Shown here one piece after another: positions 18,031 through 26,693 of a stretch of DNA of 64,000 nt. Source of the stretch: a bacterium (GTDB lineage: Bacteria; Pseudomonadota; Gammaproteobacteria; Pseudomonadales; Moraxellaceae); NCBI GenBank assembly GCA_029945725.1, contig JAQSDB010000003.1:124001-188000 (forward strand). Direction: 5' to 3'. Numbering within the stretch: position 1 is the stretch's first letter; every line of letters starts with the position of its first letter. The notes beneath the pieces were generated by a model. The model saw nothing but the letters and a program-made list of their open reading frames with translations. It had not been told where the DNA came from and did not search any database. Both the position numbers and the translations under genes were made by a program.

Positions 18031-18804
18031 TTAAAGAGTGGAGCTCAGGTGTCCGCCATCCACCTCGATCACCGAGCCGGTCATGTAGGCACTGGCATCA
18101 CTGGCCAGCAGCAACAAGGGGCCGGACAACTCCTGCTTTTCCCCGAGGCGGCGCATGGGAATGCGCGCGAGCATTTTCTTGCCGGGTTCGGTGTCGAAAA
18201 AACCCTCGTTGATATCCGTCTGGACATAGCCGGGAGCAATCGCATTCACGCGAATGCCAAAGCGTGCCAGTTCCAGCGCCATGGCCTTGGTAAGGTGAAT
18301 CAGGCCAGCCTTGGACGCGCAGTAGGGTGCGAGCACGGCCTGCACCCGCAAACCGAGAATGGATGCAATGTTGATGATGCTGCCCGGCTGCCTGGCGGCC
18401 ACCAGGCGCTGCGCCATTTCACGTGCCACGAGATAAGGCCCCTTGAGATTGGTATCCACCACCGCATCCCACTCCGCTTCCTCCAGATTGAGAAAGAAGC
18501 TGTCGCCGGAAATGCCGGCGTTGTTCACCAGAATGTCGATGGGGCCACCGGCCTTGCTCTCGGCATCGGCAAAGGCCGCCTTCACGCTCCCGGCACTCGT
18601 CACATCCAGTGCGACAGCATGCGCCCTGGCGCCAGCGGCACACAGGCGCAGGGCCTCGGCCTGCACCTTGTCGATGCGGCGGGCGGCCAGCACCACTTCG
18701 GCACCCGCTGCGGCCAGCACCTCGGCGAAATGCAGGCCAAGGCCGGCCGAAGCACCGGTCACCAGGGCGCGGCGGCCATCCAGGCGAAAGGAAGGAAGAG
18801 TCAT
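18031..18804 (-). CDS. Short-chain dehydrogenase/reductase (LvaD-like)
   Basis: A 257-residue NAD(P)-dependent SDR with a Rossmann fold. The cofactor motif is TGASAGLG near the N-terminus, NNAG follows at about residue 90, and the catalytic YxxxK is YCASKAG. It is the first gene of the operon, preceded by AGGAG and a TetR-like operator. In the lva-type pathway the SDR oxidises the 3-hydroxyacyl-CoA formed after hydration. The C-terminus (MTGSVIEVDGGHLSS) is typical of classical SDRs. Other substrates are possible, since SDR specificity cannot be read from sequence. Confidence 0.88.
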   Translation of the reverse strand: MTLPSFRLDGRRALVTGASAGLGLHFAEVLAAAGAEVVLAARRIDKVQAEALRLCAAGARAHAVALDVTSAGSVKAAFADAESKAGGPIDILVNNAGISGDSFFLNLEEAEWDAVVDTNLKGPYLVAREMAQRLVAARQPGSIINIASILGLRVQAVLAPYCASKAGLIHLTKAMALELARFGIRVNAIAPGYVQTDINEGFFDTEPGKKMLARIPMRRLGEKQELSGPLLLLASDASAYMTGSVIEVDGGHLSSTL

Positions 18805-18839
18805 GGGAGCTCCTGAACAGGTAATTGCCGGATATGGCG

Positions 18840-18853
18840 CGACCAGTCGGTCG
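18840..18853. promoter_or_regulatory. TetR-type operator ahead of the SDR operon
   Basis: CGACC-AGTC-GGTCG is a 14-bp inverted repeat of the type bound by TetR-family repressors of fatty-acid genes. On the minus strand a -10-like TATAAG lies at 18873-18868, which puts the operator at about +8 to +21 relative to the predicted start. No TetR gene is in the window. Confidence 0.5.
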
Positions 18854-18927
18854 AAAAGACGGCAAAGCTTATAGGCAGGCGCTGCTTTAGGGAACCCGAA
18901 AGGGCTTGCGGGCCGCCATGACGGCGC

Positions 18928-19638
18928 TCAGGAGCGCGAGGACAGGCGCCACACCAGAGCGGGCAGCTCGCTGAAATCGGCAAACTCTGCATCCGGTGAC
19001 AGCAGGCCTTCGGGCCAGGACCGGCCGTGGCGGTTGAGCCAGATGGTATTCATGCCGACGGCGGCGGCGGCTGCCATGTCCTGTTGCGGATGATCGCCAA
19101 TATGAATGGCCTCGGCGGGCGCAATCCCCGCTGCGGCAAGAGCCGCCAGATACATGCGCGGATCCGGCTTGGCGGCGCCCACACTGATGGCGGAAAAATG
19201 CCGGCTGAAAACATGGCCGAGGCCGATACGGTGAATGTCTGCCGTCCCGTTGCTGAGGGCATGCAGGTCAAAATCGCGACGCAATTCGAGCAGCGCCGGC
19301 ACGGCGCCCGGGAAAAACTCCACCGTATTACGGCCGCGAAAGAACTCGGCAAACGCCCCTTGTGCGGCAAGCTCGGCCTGCGCCGGCGTATAACCACCCT
19401 GTACAAAAGCGCGCCGCAGCACTTCCAGACGCTGCTGCGTAAAATCATGGGCAATATCCGGGCGCTCGCGCAGTACGGCTTCGCGCAAACCGGAAAAATC
19501 ACGGAAGTCGAATTTTTCAACAAAACCGGGATGCTGCGCCCTGATCCAGTCGCGCATCATGGCATCGGCACGATGCACAATGCTTTCGACATCCCAGAGC
19601 GTGTCGTCGAGATCAAAGGTCAGGAGTTTTATGGTCAT
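18928..19638 (-). CDS. yigB: HAD-superfamily phosphatase, YigB-like
   Basis: A 236-residue HAD hydrolase of subfamily IA. The nucleophile motif TFDLDDTLWD places D9 and D11 in the active site, motif II is HALSNGT, the conserved lysine is in GAAKPDPRMY and the acidic motif IV is HIGDHPQQD. In E. coli the HAD gene next to xerC is yigB, a flavin-pathway phosphatase acting on FMN and the riboflavin precursor. The same neighbourhood here makes this the best assignment. It follows xerC by 38 bp on the same strand. Exact substrate not proven. Confidence 0.8.
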   Translation of the reverse strand: MTIKLLTFDLDDTLWDVESIVHRADAMMRDWIRAQHPGFVEKFDFRDFSGLREAVLRERPDIAHDFTQQRLEVLRRAFVQGGYTPAQAELAAQGAFAEFFRGRNTVEFFPGAVPALLELRRDFDLHALSNGTADIHRIGLGHVFSRHFSAISVGAAKPDPRMYLAALAAAGIAPAEAIHIGDHPQQDMAAAAAVGMNTIWLNRHGRSWPEGLLSPDAEFADFSELPALVWRLSSRS

Positions 19639-19676
19639 GATCGGCGTTACTGCTTCTGCTTGAAAAGGGTCGCGGC

Positions 19677-20597
19677 TTATTTGGCTTTGCGCGAACGCGG
19701 ATGGGCCTTGTCATAGACATCGGCCAGATGCTGGTAATCCAGATGCGTATAGATTTGTGTCGTGCTGATATCGGCGTGACCGAGCAACTCCTGCACCGCG
19801 CGCAAATCGTGTGAAGACTCCAGCAGGTGCGAGGCAAAGGAATGGCGCAGCATATGCGGGTGCAGGTGCTGCGCCAGACCGGCGCGCTGTGCCTGATATT
19901 TCAGGCGCAGCTGGATGGCGCGCTCATTAAAACGCAGACCTTTCGGCGTCAGGAAAAGCCAGTCCTCGCTTTTCTCCGTACACCACGCCTCACGCAGGGC
20001 GAGCCACGATGACAGGGCCTCGCAGGCTTTACGACCCACCGGCAGCCGCCGTGTCTTGTTGCCCTTGCCGACAACCGTGACATGCCGTGCACGCAAATCA
20101 AGATCCGGCAGATGCGCATACGCCAGCTCGGAAAGGCGCAGGCCGGAAGAATAAAAAAGCTCCATCACGGCGCGATCACGAATCCACAATGCCTTCTCCG
20201 CATCGTCCGCCGGCGCCGGTGCATCCAGCAGTGCCTGCAGCGCATCCACATCCAGCAGCCGCGGCAGATCACGCTTGTTTGATTTCAGGCGCATGCCGCG
20301 GGCAGGATTGAAGGCGGCGTGTCCCTCGCGTGCCAGCCAGTCATAAAAACCGCGCAGGCTGGACAGCAAGCGCTGCTGGCTGCGTATCTCCAGCCCCTGC
20401 TCGCTGCAGCGCCCGATGAACTCCTCCAGCAGAGGCTGGTCCAGCGCACGCCACGCCTGCAAACCGCACTCACGCAAAAACGCCGCGAGCTTCTCCAGAT
20501 CGCGGCGCCAGGCATTGATGGTATGGGGGGACAACGCACGCTGACTGGCCTGCTGCGACAGGAATGCCGCCAGCTGCTCAGTCAGCACATCGGCCAT
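19677..20597 (-). CDS. xerC: Site-specific tyrosine recombinase XerC
   Basis: A 306-residue chromosome dimer resolution recombinase acting at dif with XerD and FtsK. The SAM-like N-terminal core-binding domain (FLSQQASQRALSPHTINAW) is followed by the catalytic domain with YSSGLRLSEL (first Arg), HPHMLRHSFASHLLE (HxxR), LGHADISTTQIYTHLD (last His/Trp position and nucleophile Tyr). Its ATG overlaps the stop of the DUF484 gene (ATGA). Position downstream of dapF-DUF484 is the conserved chromosomal location, so it is not a mobile-element integrase. Confidence 0.95.
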   Translation of the reverse strand: MADVLTEQLAAFLSQQASQRALSPHTINAWRRDLEKLAAFLRECGLQAWRALDQPLLEEFIGRCSEQGLEIRSQQRLLSSLRGFYDWLAREGHAAFNPARGMRLKSNKRDLPRLLDVDALQALLDAPAPADDAEKALWIRDRAVMELFYSSGLRLSELAYAHLPDLDLRARHVTVVGKGNKTRRLPVGRKACEALSSWLALREAWCTEKSEDWLFLTPKGLRFNERAIQLRLKYQAQRAGLAQHLHPHMLRHSFASHLLESSHDLRAVQELLGHADISTTQIYTHLDYQHLADVYDKAHPRSRKAK

Positions 20598-21298
20598 CAG
20601 GCGCTTTGCCGCGCTGCAGGCGCATTCAGGATGGGCAGCAGCACGCGCGCCAGCACATCCCCGACAAAACCGATAAACAGCGTATCCATGGAGGTCTTGA
20701 AATGCTCGGTGCTGGTGGAACCGATGGCCAGAAGGCCGAGCGGACGACCGTGGTGCACCGGCACCACCGCGCAGGACTTGACGAGACGGCCTTCATGACC
20801 GAACAGAAACGTCAGCTCTTCCGTGCGCAACTGGCCGGCAATGGCACTGCGGCCCTTGACCAGTGCCGGTATTTTTTCCTGCGCGTCTTCCAGATGCACA
20901 CTCTGCGCGGCACCCGTCGCACCACTCACATCAAAAAGCAGAAAACTGACAAATTCCGAAGCGAAGCGCGCCTTGAGTTCCCGCTCCAGGGCAACCGCCA
21001 GATCGGCAATACTCGCCGACTCGAGCAGCCCCAGAATCAGACCGCGCATTTTTTCAAACAGCATGTCGTTCTCGCGCGCCACACCCAGCAGGCGCTCGAG
21101 ACGTTCCCGCAACTCCAGGTTGCGCTCGCGCAGCACGCCCACCTGACGTTCCACCAGAGACACCGCCGTACCGGTCGCATGCGGCACCGTGATGTCTGCC
21201 AGCAAGGCCTCATGCGTCACAAAAAAATCCTTGTGCGCTTTCAGATAGGCGACAACCTGACTTTCATCAAAAGCGTCGCTGGGAGATTCACCGGACAT
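20597..21298 (-). CDS. yigA: DUF484 family protein (YigA)
   Basis: A 233-residue soluble protein of the DUF484/YigA family, with a coiled-coil segment (VERQVGVLRERNLELRERLE) followed by a GAF-like domain (VPVHHGRPLGLLAIGSTS). Its function is not established. It is nearly always encoded between dapF and xerC, as here: 3 bp after dapF and overlapping xerC. The conserved DAFDESQVVAYLKAHKDFF start region is intact. No enzymatic residues are evident. Confidence 0.9.
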   Translation of the reverse strand: MSGESPSDAFDESQVVAYLKAHKDFFVTHEALLADITVPHATGTAVSLVERQVGVLRERNLELRERLERLLGVARENDMLFEKMRGLILGLLESASIADLAVALERELKARFASEFVSFLLFDVSGATGAAQSVHLEDAQEKIPALVKGRSAIAGQLRTEELTFLFGHEGRLVKSCAVVPVHHGRPLGLLAIGSTSTEHFKTSMDTLFIGFVGDVLARVLLPILNAPAARQSA

Positions 21299-21301
21299 TT
21301 T

Positions 21302-22177
21302 TCAATTCCCTTTGCCGGACACTGCCGGTCTTTTCATTTCAGGAAGACGCACAAAACCATCAAACACCTTGGTCGCCGGCCCCGTCATGATGACGGAATG
21401 ACCTGCACCCGCCCACTGGATTTCCAGCTCACCACCCGGCAGGGTTACCGTCACCGGACTTGCCAGCAGGCCAAGACGAATACCGGCGACCACGGCAGCG
21501 CAAGCGCCCGTGCCGCAGGCCAGGGTTTCACCGGTGCCGCGCTCGAACACACGCAGGCGAATCCTGTGTGCATCGACAATCTGCATGAAACCGACATTCA
21601 CCCGCTCGGGAAAGCGCGCATGGTTTTCCAGTACCGGCCCCAGGGTCGCGACCGCTGCCGCATCAACATCATCCACACGCAATACCGCATGCGGATTGCC
21701 CATGTTTACCACCGACAAGGTCACCGGCTGTCCGGCGACATCAACCGTATGTGTCAGGGCATCGGCATCGGCATCGGCAACAAAAGGAATCTCGGCCGGC
21801 GCAAGGTGAGGCGCGCCCATGTCCACTGTGACCTGGCCACCCTCATTGATACGCAGCTCGATGATGCCGCTCGCCGTCTGCACGCGCAGCACATCCTTGT
21901 GGGTGAGACGGCGCTCGCGCACAAAGCGGGCAAAGCAGCGCGCACCATTGCCGCATTGTGATACTTCAGAACCATCGGCATTGAAAATACGATAGCGGAA
22001 ATCGACATCCGGATTATCCGGTGGCTCCACCAGCAGCAACTGGTCAAAGCCGATGCCGAAATGACGATCAGCGAGCTGGCGAATCTGCTCCGACTCCAGA
22101 CGCACGCGCTGGGTCACCAGATCAACCACCATGAAATCGTTGCCAAGGCCGTGCATCTTGGTGAATTCCAGACGCAT
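21302..22177 (-). CDS. dapF: Diaminopimelate epimerase
   Basis: This 291-residue enzyme interconverts LL- and meso-diaminopimelate for lysine and peptidoglycan synthesis. The start is the ATG at 22177 ([20 protein letters not shown]); the frame extends farther, but conservation begins here. The two catalytic cysteines are in SQCGNGARC and in [11 protein letters not shown]. It lies 121 bp after lysA with a terminator-like hairpin between. It then runs into DUF484 and xerC with almost no gap, so those three probably form a unit with some read-through from lysA. Confidence 0.96.
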   Translation of the reverse strand: MRLEFTKMHGLGNDFMVVDLVTQRVRLESEQIRQLADRHFGIGFDQLLLVEPPDNPDVDFRYRIFNADGSEVSQCGNGARCFARFVRERRLTHKDVLRVQTASGIIELRINEGGQVTVDMGAPHLAPAEIPFVADADADALTHTVDVAGQPVTLSVVNMGNPHAVLRVDDVDAAAVATLGPVLENHARFPERVNVGFMQIVDAHRIRLRVFERGTGETLACGTGACAAVVAGIRLGLLASPVTVTLPGGELEIQWAGAGHSVIMTGPATKVFDGFVRLPEMKRPAVSGKGN

Positions 22178-22235
22178 AACGGTCTCCCCAGTTTTCAAGC
22201 GGGCCCCGAAACATCCCCGACAAAGGGATGCCCAA

Positions 22236-22258
22236 GAAAAAGCCCGCAGATGCGGGCT
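22236..22258 (-). terminator. Hairpin between lysA and dapF
   Basis: On the minus strand, AGCCCGCA and TGCGGGCT form 8-bp arms with a two-base centre, followed by TTTTTC. It is 41 bp after the lysA stop, so lysA and dapF may be partly uncoupled. Confidence 0.75.
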
Positions 22259-22298
22259 ATTCTGGGGCGCGACCGGGCCGGGTTCAAGCTGCGCGGCA

Positions 22299-23549
22299 TC
22301 AGGGCAGCAAGGACTCCAGCGCCAGCTGGTCAGCCACGGTTTCACGCCGGCGAATCACATAGGCCGAGCCGCCATCAACCATCACCTCGGCAGCGCGACC
22401 GCGCGTGTTGTAGTTGGAACTCATGACAAAGCCGTAGGCGCCGGCCGACTTCACCGCCAGCACATCTCCCTGCGCAATCCTGAGAGCGCGATCCTTGCCG
22501 AGGAAATCGCCGGTTTCACAGACCGGGCCGACCACATCGTAAACACGCTCAATGGTGTCATCATGGCGCGGGCACACCGGCACAATATCCATCCAGGCGC
22601 TGTAAAGCGCTGGCCGGATGAGGTCATTCATGGCCGCATCAATAATGGCGAAGTTCTTGTGCGGCGCGGGCTTGAGCAGCTCGACCCGCGTCAGCAGCAC
22701 GCCGGCATTGGCGGCAATGGCCCGCCCCGGCTCCATGTAAACCTTGAGGCGGCGCCCGGCGAGCAGGGGCAGCAGGGCATTGGCATAGTCGCGGGGCGCC
22801 GGCGGTGTTTCCTCGCGGTAACGCACGCCGAGGCCGCCGCCGATATCCAGATGCTCGATGACGATGCCGTGCGCGGCCAGCGCATCCACCATCGCCAGCA
22901 CGCGCGTCAGCGCATCGACAAACGGGGTTACCGTGGTGAGCTGCGAGCCGATATGGCAATCAATGCCGACGATGCGCAGGCCCGGCAGCTTCTGGGCACG
23001 CAGGTAAACCGCCGTCGCCACACCGATATCAATACCGAACTTGTTTTCCTTGAGGCCGGTGGAGATATAAGGATGCGTCTGCGCATCCACATCCGGATTC
23101 ACGCGCAGGGAAATGGGCGCCATCTTGCCAAGGCGCAGTGCCACGGCGTTGATGCGGTCAATCTCGGCGTCGGATTCGACATTGAAACAGGCAATGCCGA
23201 CCTCAAGCGCACGGGCAATTTCAGCCTCCTGCTTGCCGAGCCCCGAAAATACCACCCGGGCAGGGTCGCCACCGGCAGCCAGCACACGCTCCAGCTCGCC
23301 ACCGGAGACAATGTCAAAACCGGAACCCAGCCGCGCCAGCACATCCAGCACGGCCAGATTGGAATTGGCCTTCACGGCATAACAGACCTGGTGCGGAATG
23401 GCGGCAAAGGCCTCGTCAAACGCATGATAGTGCTGCTCCAGCGCCGCCCGCGAATAAACATAGGTGGGCGTGCCGAAACGCTGTGCCAGCCCGGCCAGAG
23501 GCAGGTTTTCGGCAAACAGCTCGCCGTTGCGGCTAGTGAAATGATCCAT
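22299..23549 (-). CDS. lysA: Diaminopimelate decarboxylase
   Basis: This PLP-dependent enzyme makes the last step of lysine synthesis, meso-diaminopimelate to L-lysine. It has 416 residues from the ATG at 23549 ([18 protein letters not shown]). The PLP lysine is K60 in CYAVKANSN, the phosphate-binding loop is in [10 protein letters not shown] and the second-subunit motif is [15 protein letters not shown]. The ATG lies 7 bp after lptM, indicating co-transcription. Length is normal for the family. Confidence 0.96.
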   Translation of the reverse strand: MDHFTSRNGELFAENLPLAGLAQRFGTPTYVYSRAALEQHYHAFDEAFAAIPHQVCYAVKANSNLAVLDVLARLGSGFDIVSGGELERVLAAGGDPARVVFSGLGKQEAEIARALEVGIACFNVESDAEIDRINAVALRLGKMAPISLRVNPDVDAQTHPYISTGLKENKFGIDIGVATAVYLRAQKLPGLRIVGIDCHIGSQLTTVTPFVDALTRVLAMVDALAAHGIVIEHLDIGGGLGVRYREETPPAPRDYANALLPLLAGRRLKVYMEPGRAIAANAGVLLTRVELLKPAPHKNFAIIDAAMNDLIRPALYSAWMDIVPVCPRHDDTIERVYDVVGPVCETGDFLGKDRALRIAQGDVLAVKSAGAYGFVMSSNYNTRGRAAEVMVDGGSAYVIRRRETVADQLALESLLP

Positions 23550-23556
23550 AAGGGAC

Positions 23557-23763
23557 TCAGTGCTGATCGGGAGAAGAGGCAGTGGCAGAACTGCCTGACG
23601 GATTTTTTTCCTTTTCCGGCTGCCCGGCGCCGGCCTGTCCGGCCGAGGGTGCAGGCGCTGGTACCGCCGCCGGCGCCCTGGCCGGCAGATAGAGAGGACC
23701 CTTCTGGCCGCAGCCAGCAAGCGACAGTGCCAGCAAAGGCAGCAACAGGACGCGATAAAACAT
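23557..23763 (-). CDS. lptM: LPS translocon maturation chaperone LptM (YifL) lipoprotein
   Basis: This 68-residue lipoprotein has the signal peptide and lipobox LSLAGC, followed directly by the family motif GQKGPLYLP, then a Pro/Ala-rich and charged tail. LptM helps assembly of the LptD/E LPS translocon in the outer membrane. An upstream in-frame ATG at 23769 is too close to the GGGG ribosome-binding site, so I chose 23763. The gene heads lptM-lysA and diverges from cyaY, as in many gammaproteobacteria. Confidence 0.92.
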   Translation of the reverse strand: MFYRVLLLPLLALSLAGCGQKGPLYLPARAPAAVPAPAPSAGQAGAGQPEKEKNPSGSSATASSPDQH

Positions 23764-23900
23764 GATCATCCCCGGTAATAGAGGCGGCGATTATAGCGAT
23801 GCCGCCGCCGCGAGGCATGCTCTTCGTGGCCTGGTCTTCTGCCGGGGGCTATCATCGGCGCCCTGCCGCAACCCCGCCATCGGCAGCACCGGAGCAGATC

Positions 23901-24230
23901 ATGAACGAAAGCGAATTCAACCAGGCCGCCGATACCACCCTGCTCGCCATAGAAGAAGCGGTGGAAGCGGCCATGGACACCCTGGACGGCGATGTCGATT
24001 TTGAAACCTCTGCCGGCATTCTCACCCTGACCTTCGACAATGGCAGCAAGGTCATCATCAATCGCCAGGTCGCCACCCGGGAAATCTGGGTGGCTGCCCG
24101 CTCCGGCGGCTTTCATTGCGGGCGGAAAAATGACGGCTGGTTTTGCAATACCACGGGCGAAACCCTGAGCGCACTCGTGTCGCGGGTGTGCAGCGAGCAA
24201 TCCGGCGAAACCATGGTGCTGGCATTCTGA
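23901..24230 (+). CDS. cyaY: Iron-sulfur assembly protein CyaY (frataxin)
   Basis: This 109-residue bacterial frataxin modulates IscS and binds iron through an acidic first helix, visible as ESEFNQAADTTLLAIEEAVEAA. The beta-sheet core includes the family strands VIINRQVATREIWVAAR and GGFHCGRKNDGWFC. The start ATG at 23901 follows GGAG. It is divergent from lptM-lysA, the conserved arrangement, and ends at a strong terminator. Confidence 0.95.
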   Translation: MNESEFNQAADTTLLAIEEAVEAAMDTLDGDVDFETSAGILTLTFDNGSKVIINRQVATREIWVAARSGGFHCGRKNDGWFCNTTGETLSALVSRVCSEQSGETMVLAF

Positions 24231-24244
24231 CAAGGGTCACCCAT

Positions 24245-24274
24245 AAAAAACGGGCCGCTGGCGGCCCGTTTTTT
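24245..24274. terminator. Bidirectional terminator after cyaY
   Basis: A6 then CGGGCCGC, a two-base centre, GCGGCCCG, then T6: 14-bp perfect arms. It separates cyaY from the convergent outer-membrane protein gene. Confidence 0.93.
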
Positions 24275-24288
24275 GTTTCCGGAAAAAA

Positions 24289-24876
24289 TCAGAAAGCGAA
24301 AGTCACCGCCAGACTGGTCTGGTCAACATCGGAGCTGCCGCTGCCTTTGATGATATCACGCAACTGGATGCGCTCCACGCCAAGGCGCAAGGCCACGGCA
24401 TCATTCACCTGATACTGGGCACCGGCACCGAATCCCAGATGAACCTTGCTGTCCTTGGCAGACAGATTGTTCGCGGGCACCAGGGCATCAACATACTCGT
24501 ACTTCACTTCCAGATAGTTCGCCGACAGCTTGCCGAAAAGGCTGAACTGCGCACTCAGCGGCGCCTTGCCAATAACGGCAAGCTGGAAACCGGAATTCTT
24601 CAGCGTATCTTTCTGGCCGGTATTGTCCTTGACGGTGACTTCCGCGTCGGTGAGGTACAGGGCTTCAAGACCAAGATAGGGAGTGACATCAGCGCCCACG
24701 CCAATGAGCGCACGACCAAAGCTGTCATCCGAGGTCAATTGGGCGCCGGGGCCATAGAGGCTTTCTATATCGCCAAGGTCAGCCTTGCCGAGCGCTCCGC
24801 CCGCGACAAAGTAAGGTCCGGCGAATGCGCAGGCAGGAGCGGCCAGGGCCACTACAAGAGCAAGCTTCTTCAACAT
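24289..24876 (-). CDS. Outer-membrane beta-barrel protein (OmpA-like N-terminal fold)
   Basis: A 195-residue exported protein with signal peptide MLKKLALVVALAAPACAFA and a small barrel of about eight strands ending in Phe (QTSLAVTFAF). The layout (YFVAGGALGKADL, SFGRALIGVGADVTPYLGLE, LGFGAGAQYQVNDAVALRLG) is that of OmpA-membrane or porin-family small barrels. No periplasmic OmpA peptidoglycan-binding domain is present. It stands alone. The role could be adhesion, membrane stability or small-molecule passage; nothing in the sequence decides. Confidence 0.8.
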   Translation of the reverse strand: MLKKLALVVALAAPACAFAGPYFVAGGALGKADLGDIESLYGPGAQLTSDDSFGRALIGVGADVTPYLGLEALYLTDAEVTVKDNTGQKDTLKNSGFQLAVIGKAPLSAQFSLFGKLSANYLEVKYEYVDALVPANNLSAKDSKVHLGFGAGAQYQVNDAVALRLGVERIQLRDIIKGSGSSDVDQTSLAVTFAF

Positions 24877-25004
24877 GTCTGAATTCCTTTGTCAGTTAGA
24901 TAAGCTACCACTACCACCCTAGAAAACAGGTCCGATGGCGTCAATGCATGATTGTAGGTCTGCGTGTAACTGCGTACCGGCCAGAGCACAGGCGCGCAAG
25001 CTGA

Positions 25005-26342
25005 TCAGGCAGGTTCGACACACTCGGCAAAAAGATCGTATTCATTGGCATCCGTAATACGGACCCTGACGATATCGCCGGGACGGATGGCGCCGACATT
25101 GTCGCTCTCGATAAAGACATTGCCGTCGATCTCCGGCGCATCCGCCTTGGAACGGGCAATGGCGACGCCTTCCTCCAGATCGATCTCGTCAACCAGCACG
25201 TCCATTTCCAGACCGATTTTCTTCTGCAGGCGCGCCGCCGAAATTTCTGCCGCCAGCGCCATGAAACGCTCGTAACGCTCCTGCTTCACGTCTTCCGGCA
25301 CCGGATCTGCCAATTCATTGGCGGCTGCGCCCTCTACCGGCGAATAAGTGAAACAGCCCACACGATCCAGATCAGCTTCTTTCAGCCACACCAGCAGCTC
25401 TTCAAATTCCGCTTCGGTTTCACCGGGAAAACCGACAATGAACGTAGAGCGAATGGTGAGGTCCGGACAGATCTCGCGCCATTTCCTGATGCGGTTCAGG
25501 GTGTTTTCAGCATGCGCCGGACGCTTCATGCGCGCCAGCACCGTCGGGCTGCCGTGCTGAAACGGAATATCCAGATAAGGCAGGATCTTGCCCTCGGCCA
25601 TCAGCGGAATGATGTTGTCCACATGCGGATAGGGATAGACATAGTGCAGGCGTACCCACACACCGAGCGTACCCAGCGCCTCGCACATTTCCAGCATGCG
25701 CGTTTTCAGCGGGCGGCCGCCCCAGAAGTCCAGCTTGTATTTGAGATCAACGCCATAGGCACTGGTGTCCTGCGAAATCACCAGCAGCTCTTTCACGCCC
25801 GCCTTCGCCAGATTCTCGGCTTCCTGCAGCACCGAACCGACCGGGCGCGACACCAGATCACCGCGCATGGAAGGAATGATGCAGAAGGTGCAGCGATGGT
25901 TGCAGCCTTCGGAGATTTTCAGATAGGCGTAATGCTTGGGCGTGAGGCGGATACCCTGTGGCGGCACCAGATCCATGAAGGGGTCGTGTTTGGGCGGCAG
26001 GTATTGATGCACGGCGCCCATGACTTCTTCGTAGGCATGGGGCCCCGTGACCTTGAGCACGCTGGGATGCGCCGCCCGGATCTTGTCTTCGGACTTGCCG
26101 AGGCAGCCGGTGACGATGACCTTGCCGTTTTCGGCCAGCGCCTCGCCAATGGCATCCAGGGATTCCTGCACCGCCGAATCAATAAAGCCGCAGGTATTCA
26201 CCACCACCAGATCGGCATCGGCATAGCTGGAGGAGACCTGGTATCCCTCGGACTTGAGCTGGGTCAGGATGCGCTCGGAATCCACCAACGCCTTGGGACA
26301 GCCGAGGCTGACAAAACCAACTTTGGGTTGGGTGCTGGACAT
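25005..26342 (-). CDS. rimO: Ribosomal protein S12 methylthiotransferase RimO
   Basis: This radical-SAM methylthiotransferase thiomethylates an aspartate of ribosomal protein S12. The 445-residue protein has an N-terminal UPF0004 domain whose cluster cysteines are C15, C51 and C80. The radical-SAM core has CNHRCTFC (C147, C151, C154), and a TRAM domain closes the C-terminus ([20 protein letters not shown]). The ATG at 26342 was chosen over an earlier in-frame start because [20 protein letters not shown] is where the family begins. It diverges from ntrBC. Confidence 0.95.
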   Translation of the reverse strand: MSSTQPKVGFVSLGCPKALVDSERILTQLKSEGYQVSSSYADADLVVVNTCGFIDSAVQESLDAIGEALAENGKVIVTGCLGKSEDKIRAAHPSVLKVTGPHAYEEVMGAVHQYLPPKHDPFMDLVPPQGIRLTPKHYAYLKISEGCNHRCTFCIIPSMRGDLVSRPVGSVLQEAENLAKAGVKELLVISQDTSAYGVDLKYKLDFWGGRPLKTRMLEMCEALGTLGVWVRLHYVYPYPHVDNIIPLMAEGKILPYLDIPFQHGSPTVLARMKRPAHAENTLNRIRKWREICPDLTIRSTFIVGFPGETEAEFEELLVWLKEADLDRVGCFTYSPVEGAAANELADPVPEDVKQERYERFMALAAEISAARLQKKIGLEMDVLVDEIDLEEGVAIARSKADAPEIDGNVFIESDNVGAIRPGDIVRVRITDANEYDLFAECVEPA

Positions 26343-26484
26343 GGGGGAACTCCTGGGGATCGGCCTGCGCAAAAAGCGCGCAATTGTACTGCCCGGGCGA
26401 CACCCCAGCCAGCAACATCAGAAACGATGCACGCACCAAAAAAATACGGAAATACCCGGAAGACGGCCTGCCAGTCGGGGTTTA

Positions 26485-26501
26485 TGCTCGTATTTGGTGC
26501 A
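26485..26501. promoter_or_regulatory. NtrC-like site upstream of ntrB
   Basis: TGCTCGTATTTGGTGCA keeps a perfect right half (TGGTGCA) and a degenerate left half of the NtrC consensus TGCACCA-N3-TGGTGCA. Its centre is about 130 bp upstream of the predicted sigma-54 start. Confidence 0.45.
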
Positions 26502-26597
26502 ATCATCCGGATGGTGGCGCGGCGAGGGTCGCCGAGAATCACCTGAAGACCTCAGCGGCAGCCCCTGCACCAGTCAATGCCATGGCATTGGGCCGGG

Positions 26598-26614
26598 TTG
26601 GTGCGCTTATTGCT
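26598..26614 (+). promoter_or_regulatory. Sigma-54-like promoter of ntrBC
   Basis: TTGGTGCGCTTATTGCT has GG-N10-GC spacing and matches TTGGCACG-N4-TTGCT except at the fifth and sixth bases. The predicted start near 26625 leaves a leader of about 69 bases before ntrB. Confidence 0.6.
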
Positions 26615-26693
26615 GAAGCTTGGGCAAAGAGGCCCGGACAGAAAGGCACGGCCTGATGCCGGGCCAGGCCGACAGCCAACGCCACAGGATTCC

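Larger units (their letters stand above)
26343..26693. promoter_or_regulatory. Divergent rimO / ntrBC control region
   Basis: This 351-bp gap has no gene. It holds an NtrC-like site at 26485-26501, a GCACCA half-site at 26433-26438, a perfect 16-bp palindrome CAATGCCATGGCATTG at 26575-26590 and a sigma-54-like promoter at 26598-26614. The rimO promoter on the minus strand shows no clear consensus. Confidence 0.6.

Noticed and set aside
19677-20597. Integrase of a mobile element
   Set aside because: It is in the conserved dapF-DUF484-xerC-yigB order and lacks attachment repeats or tRNA nearby.
22131-23765. A 544-codon + strand frame opposite lysA
   Set aside because: Antisense to lysA and lptM, both of which carry all family motifs.
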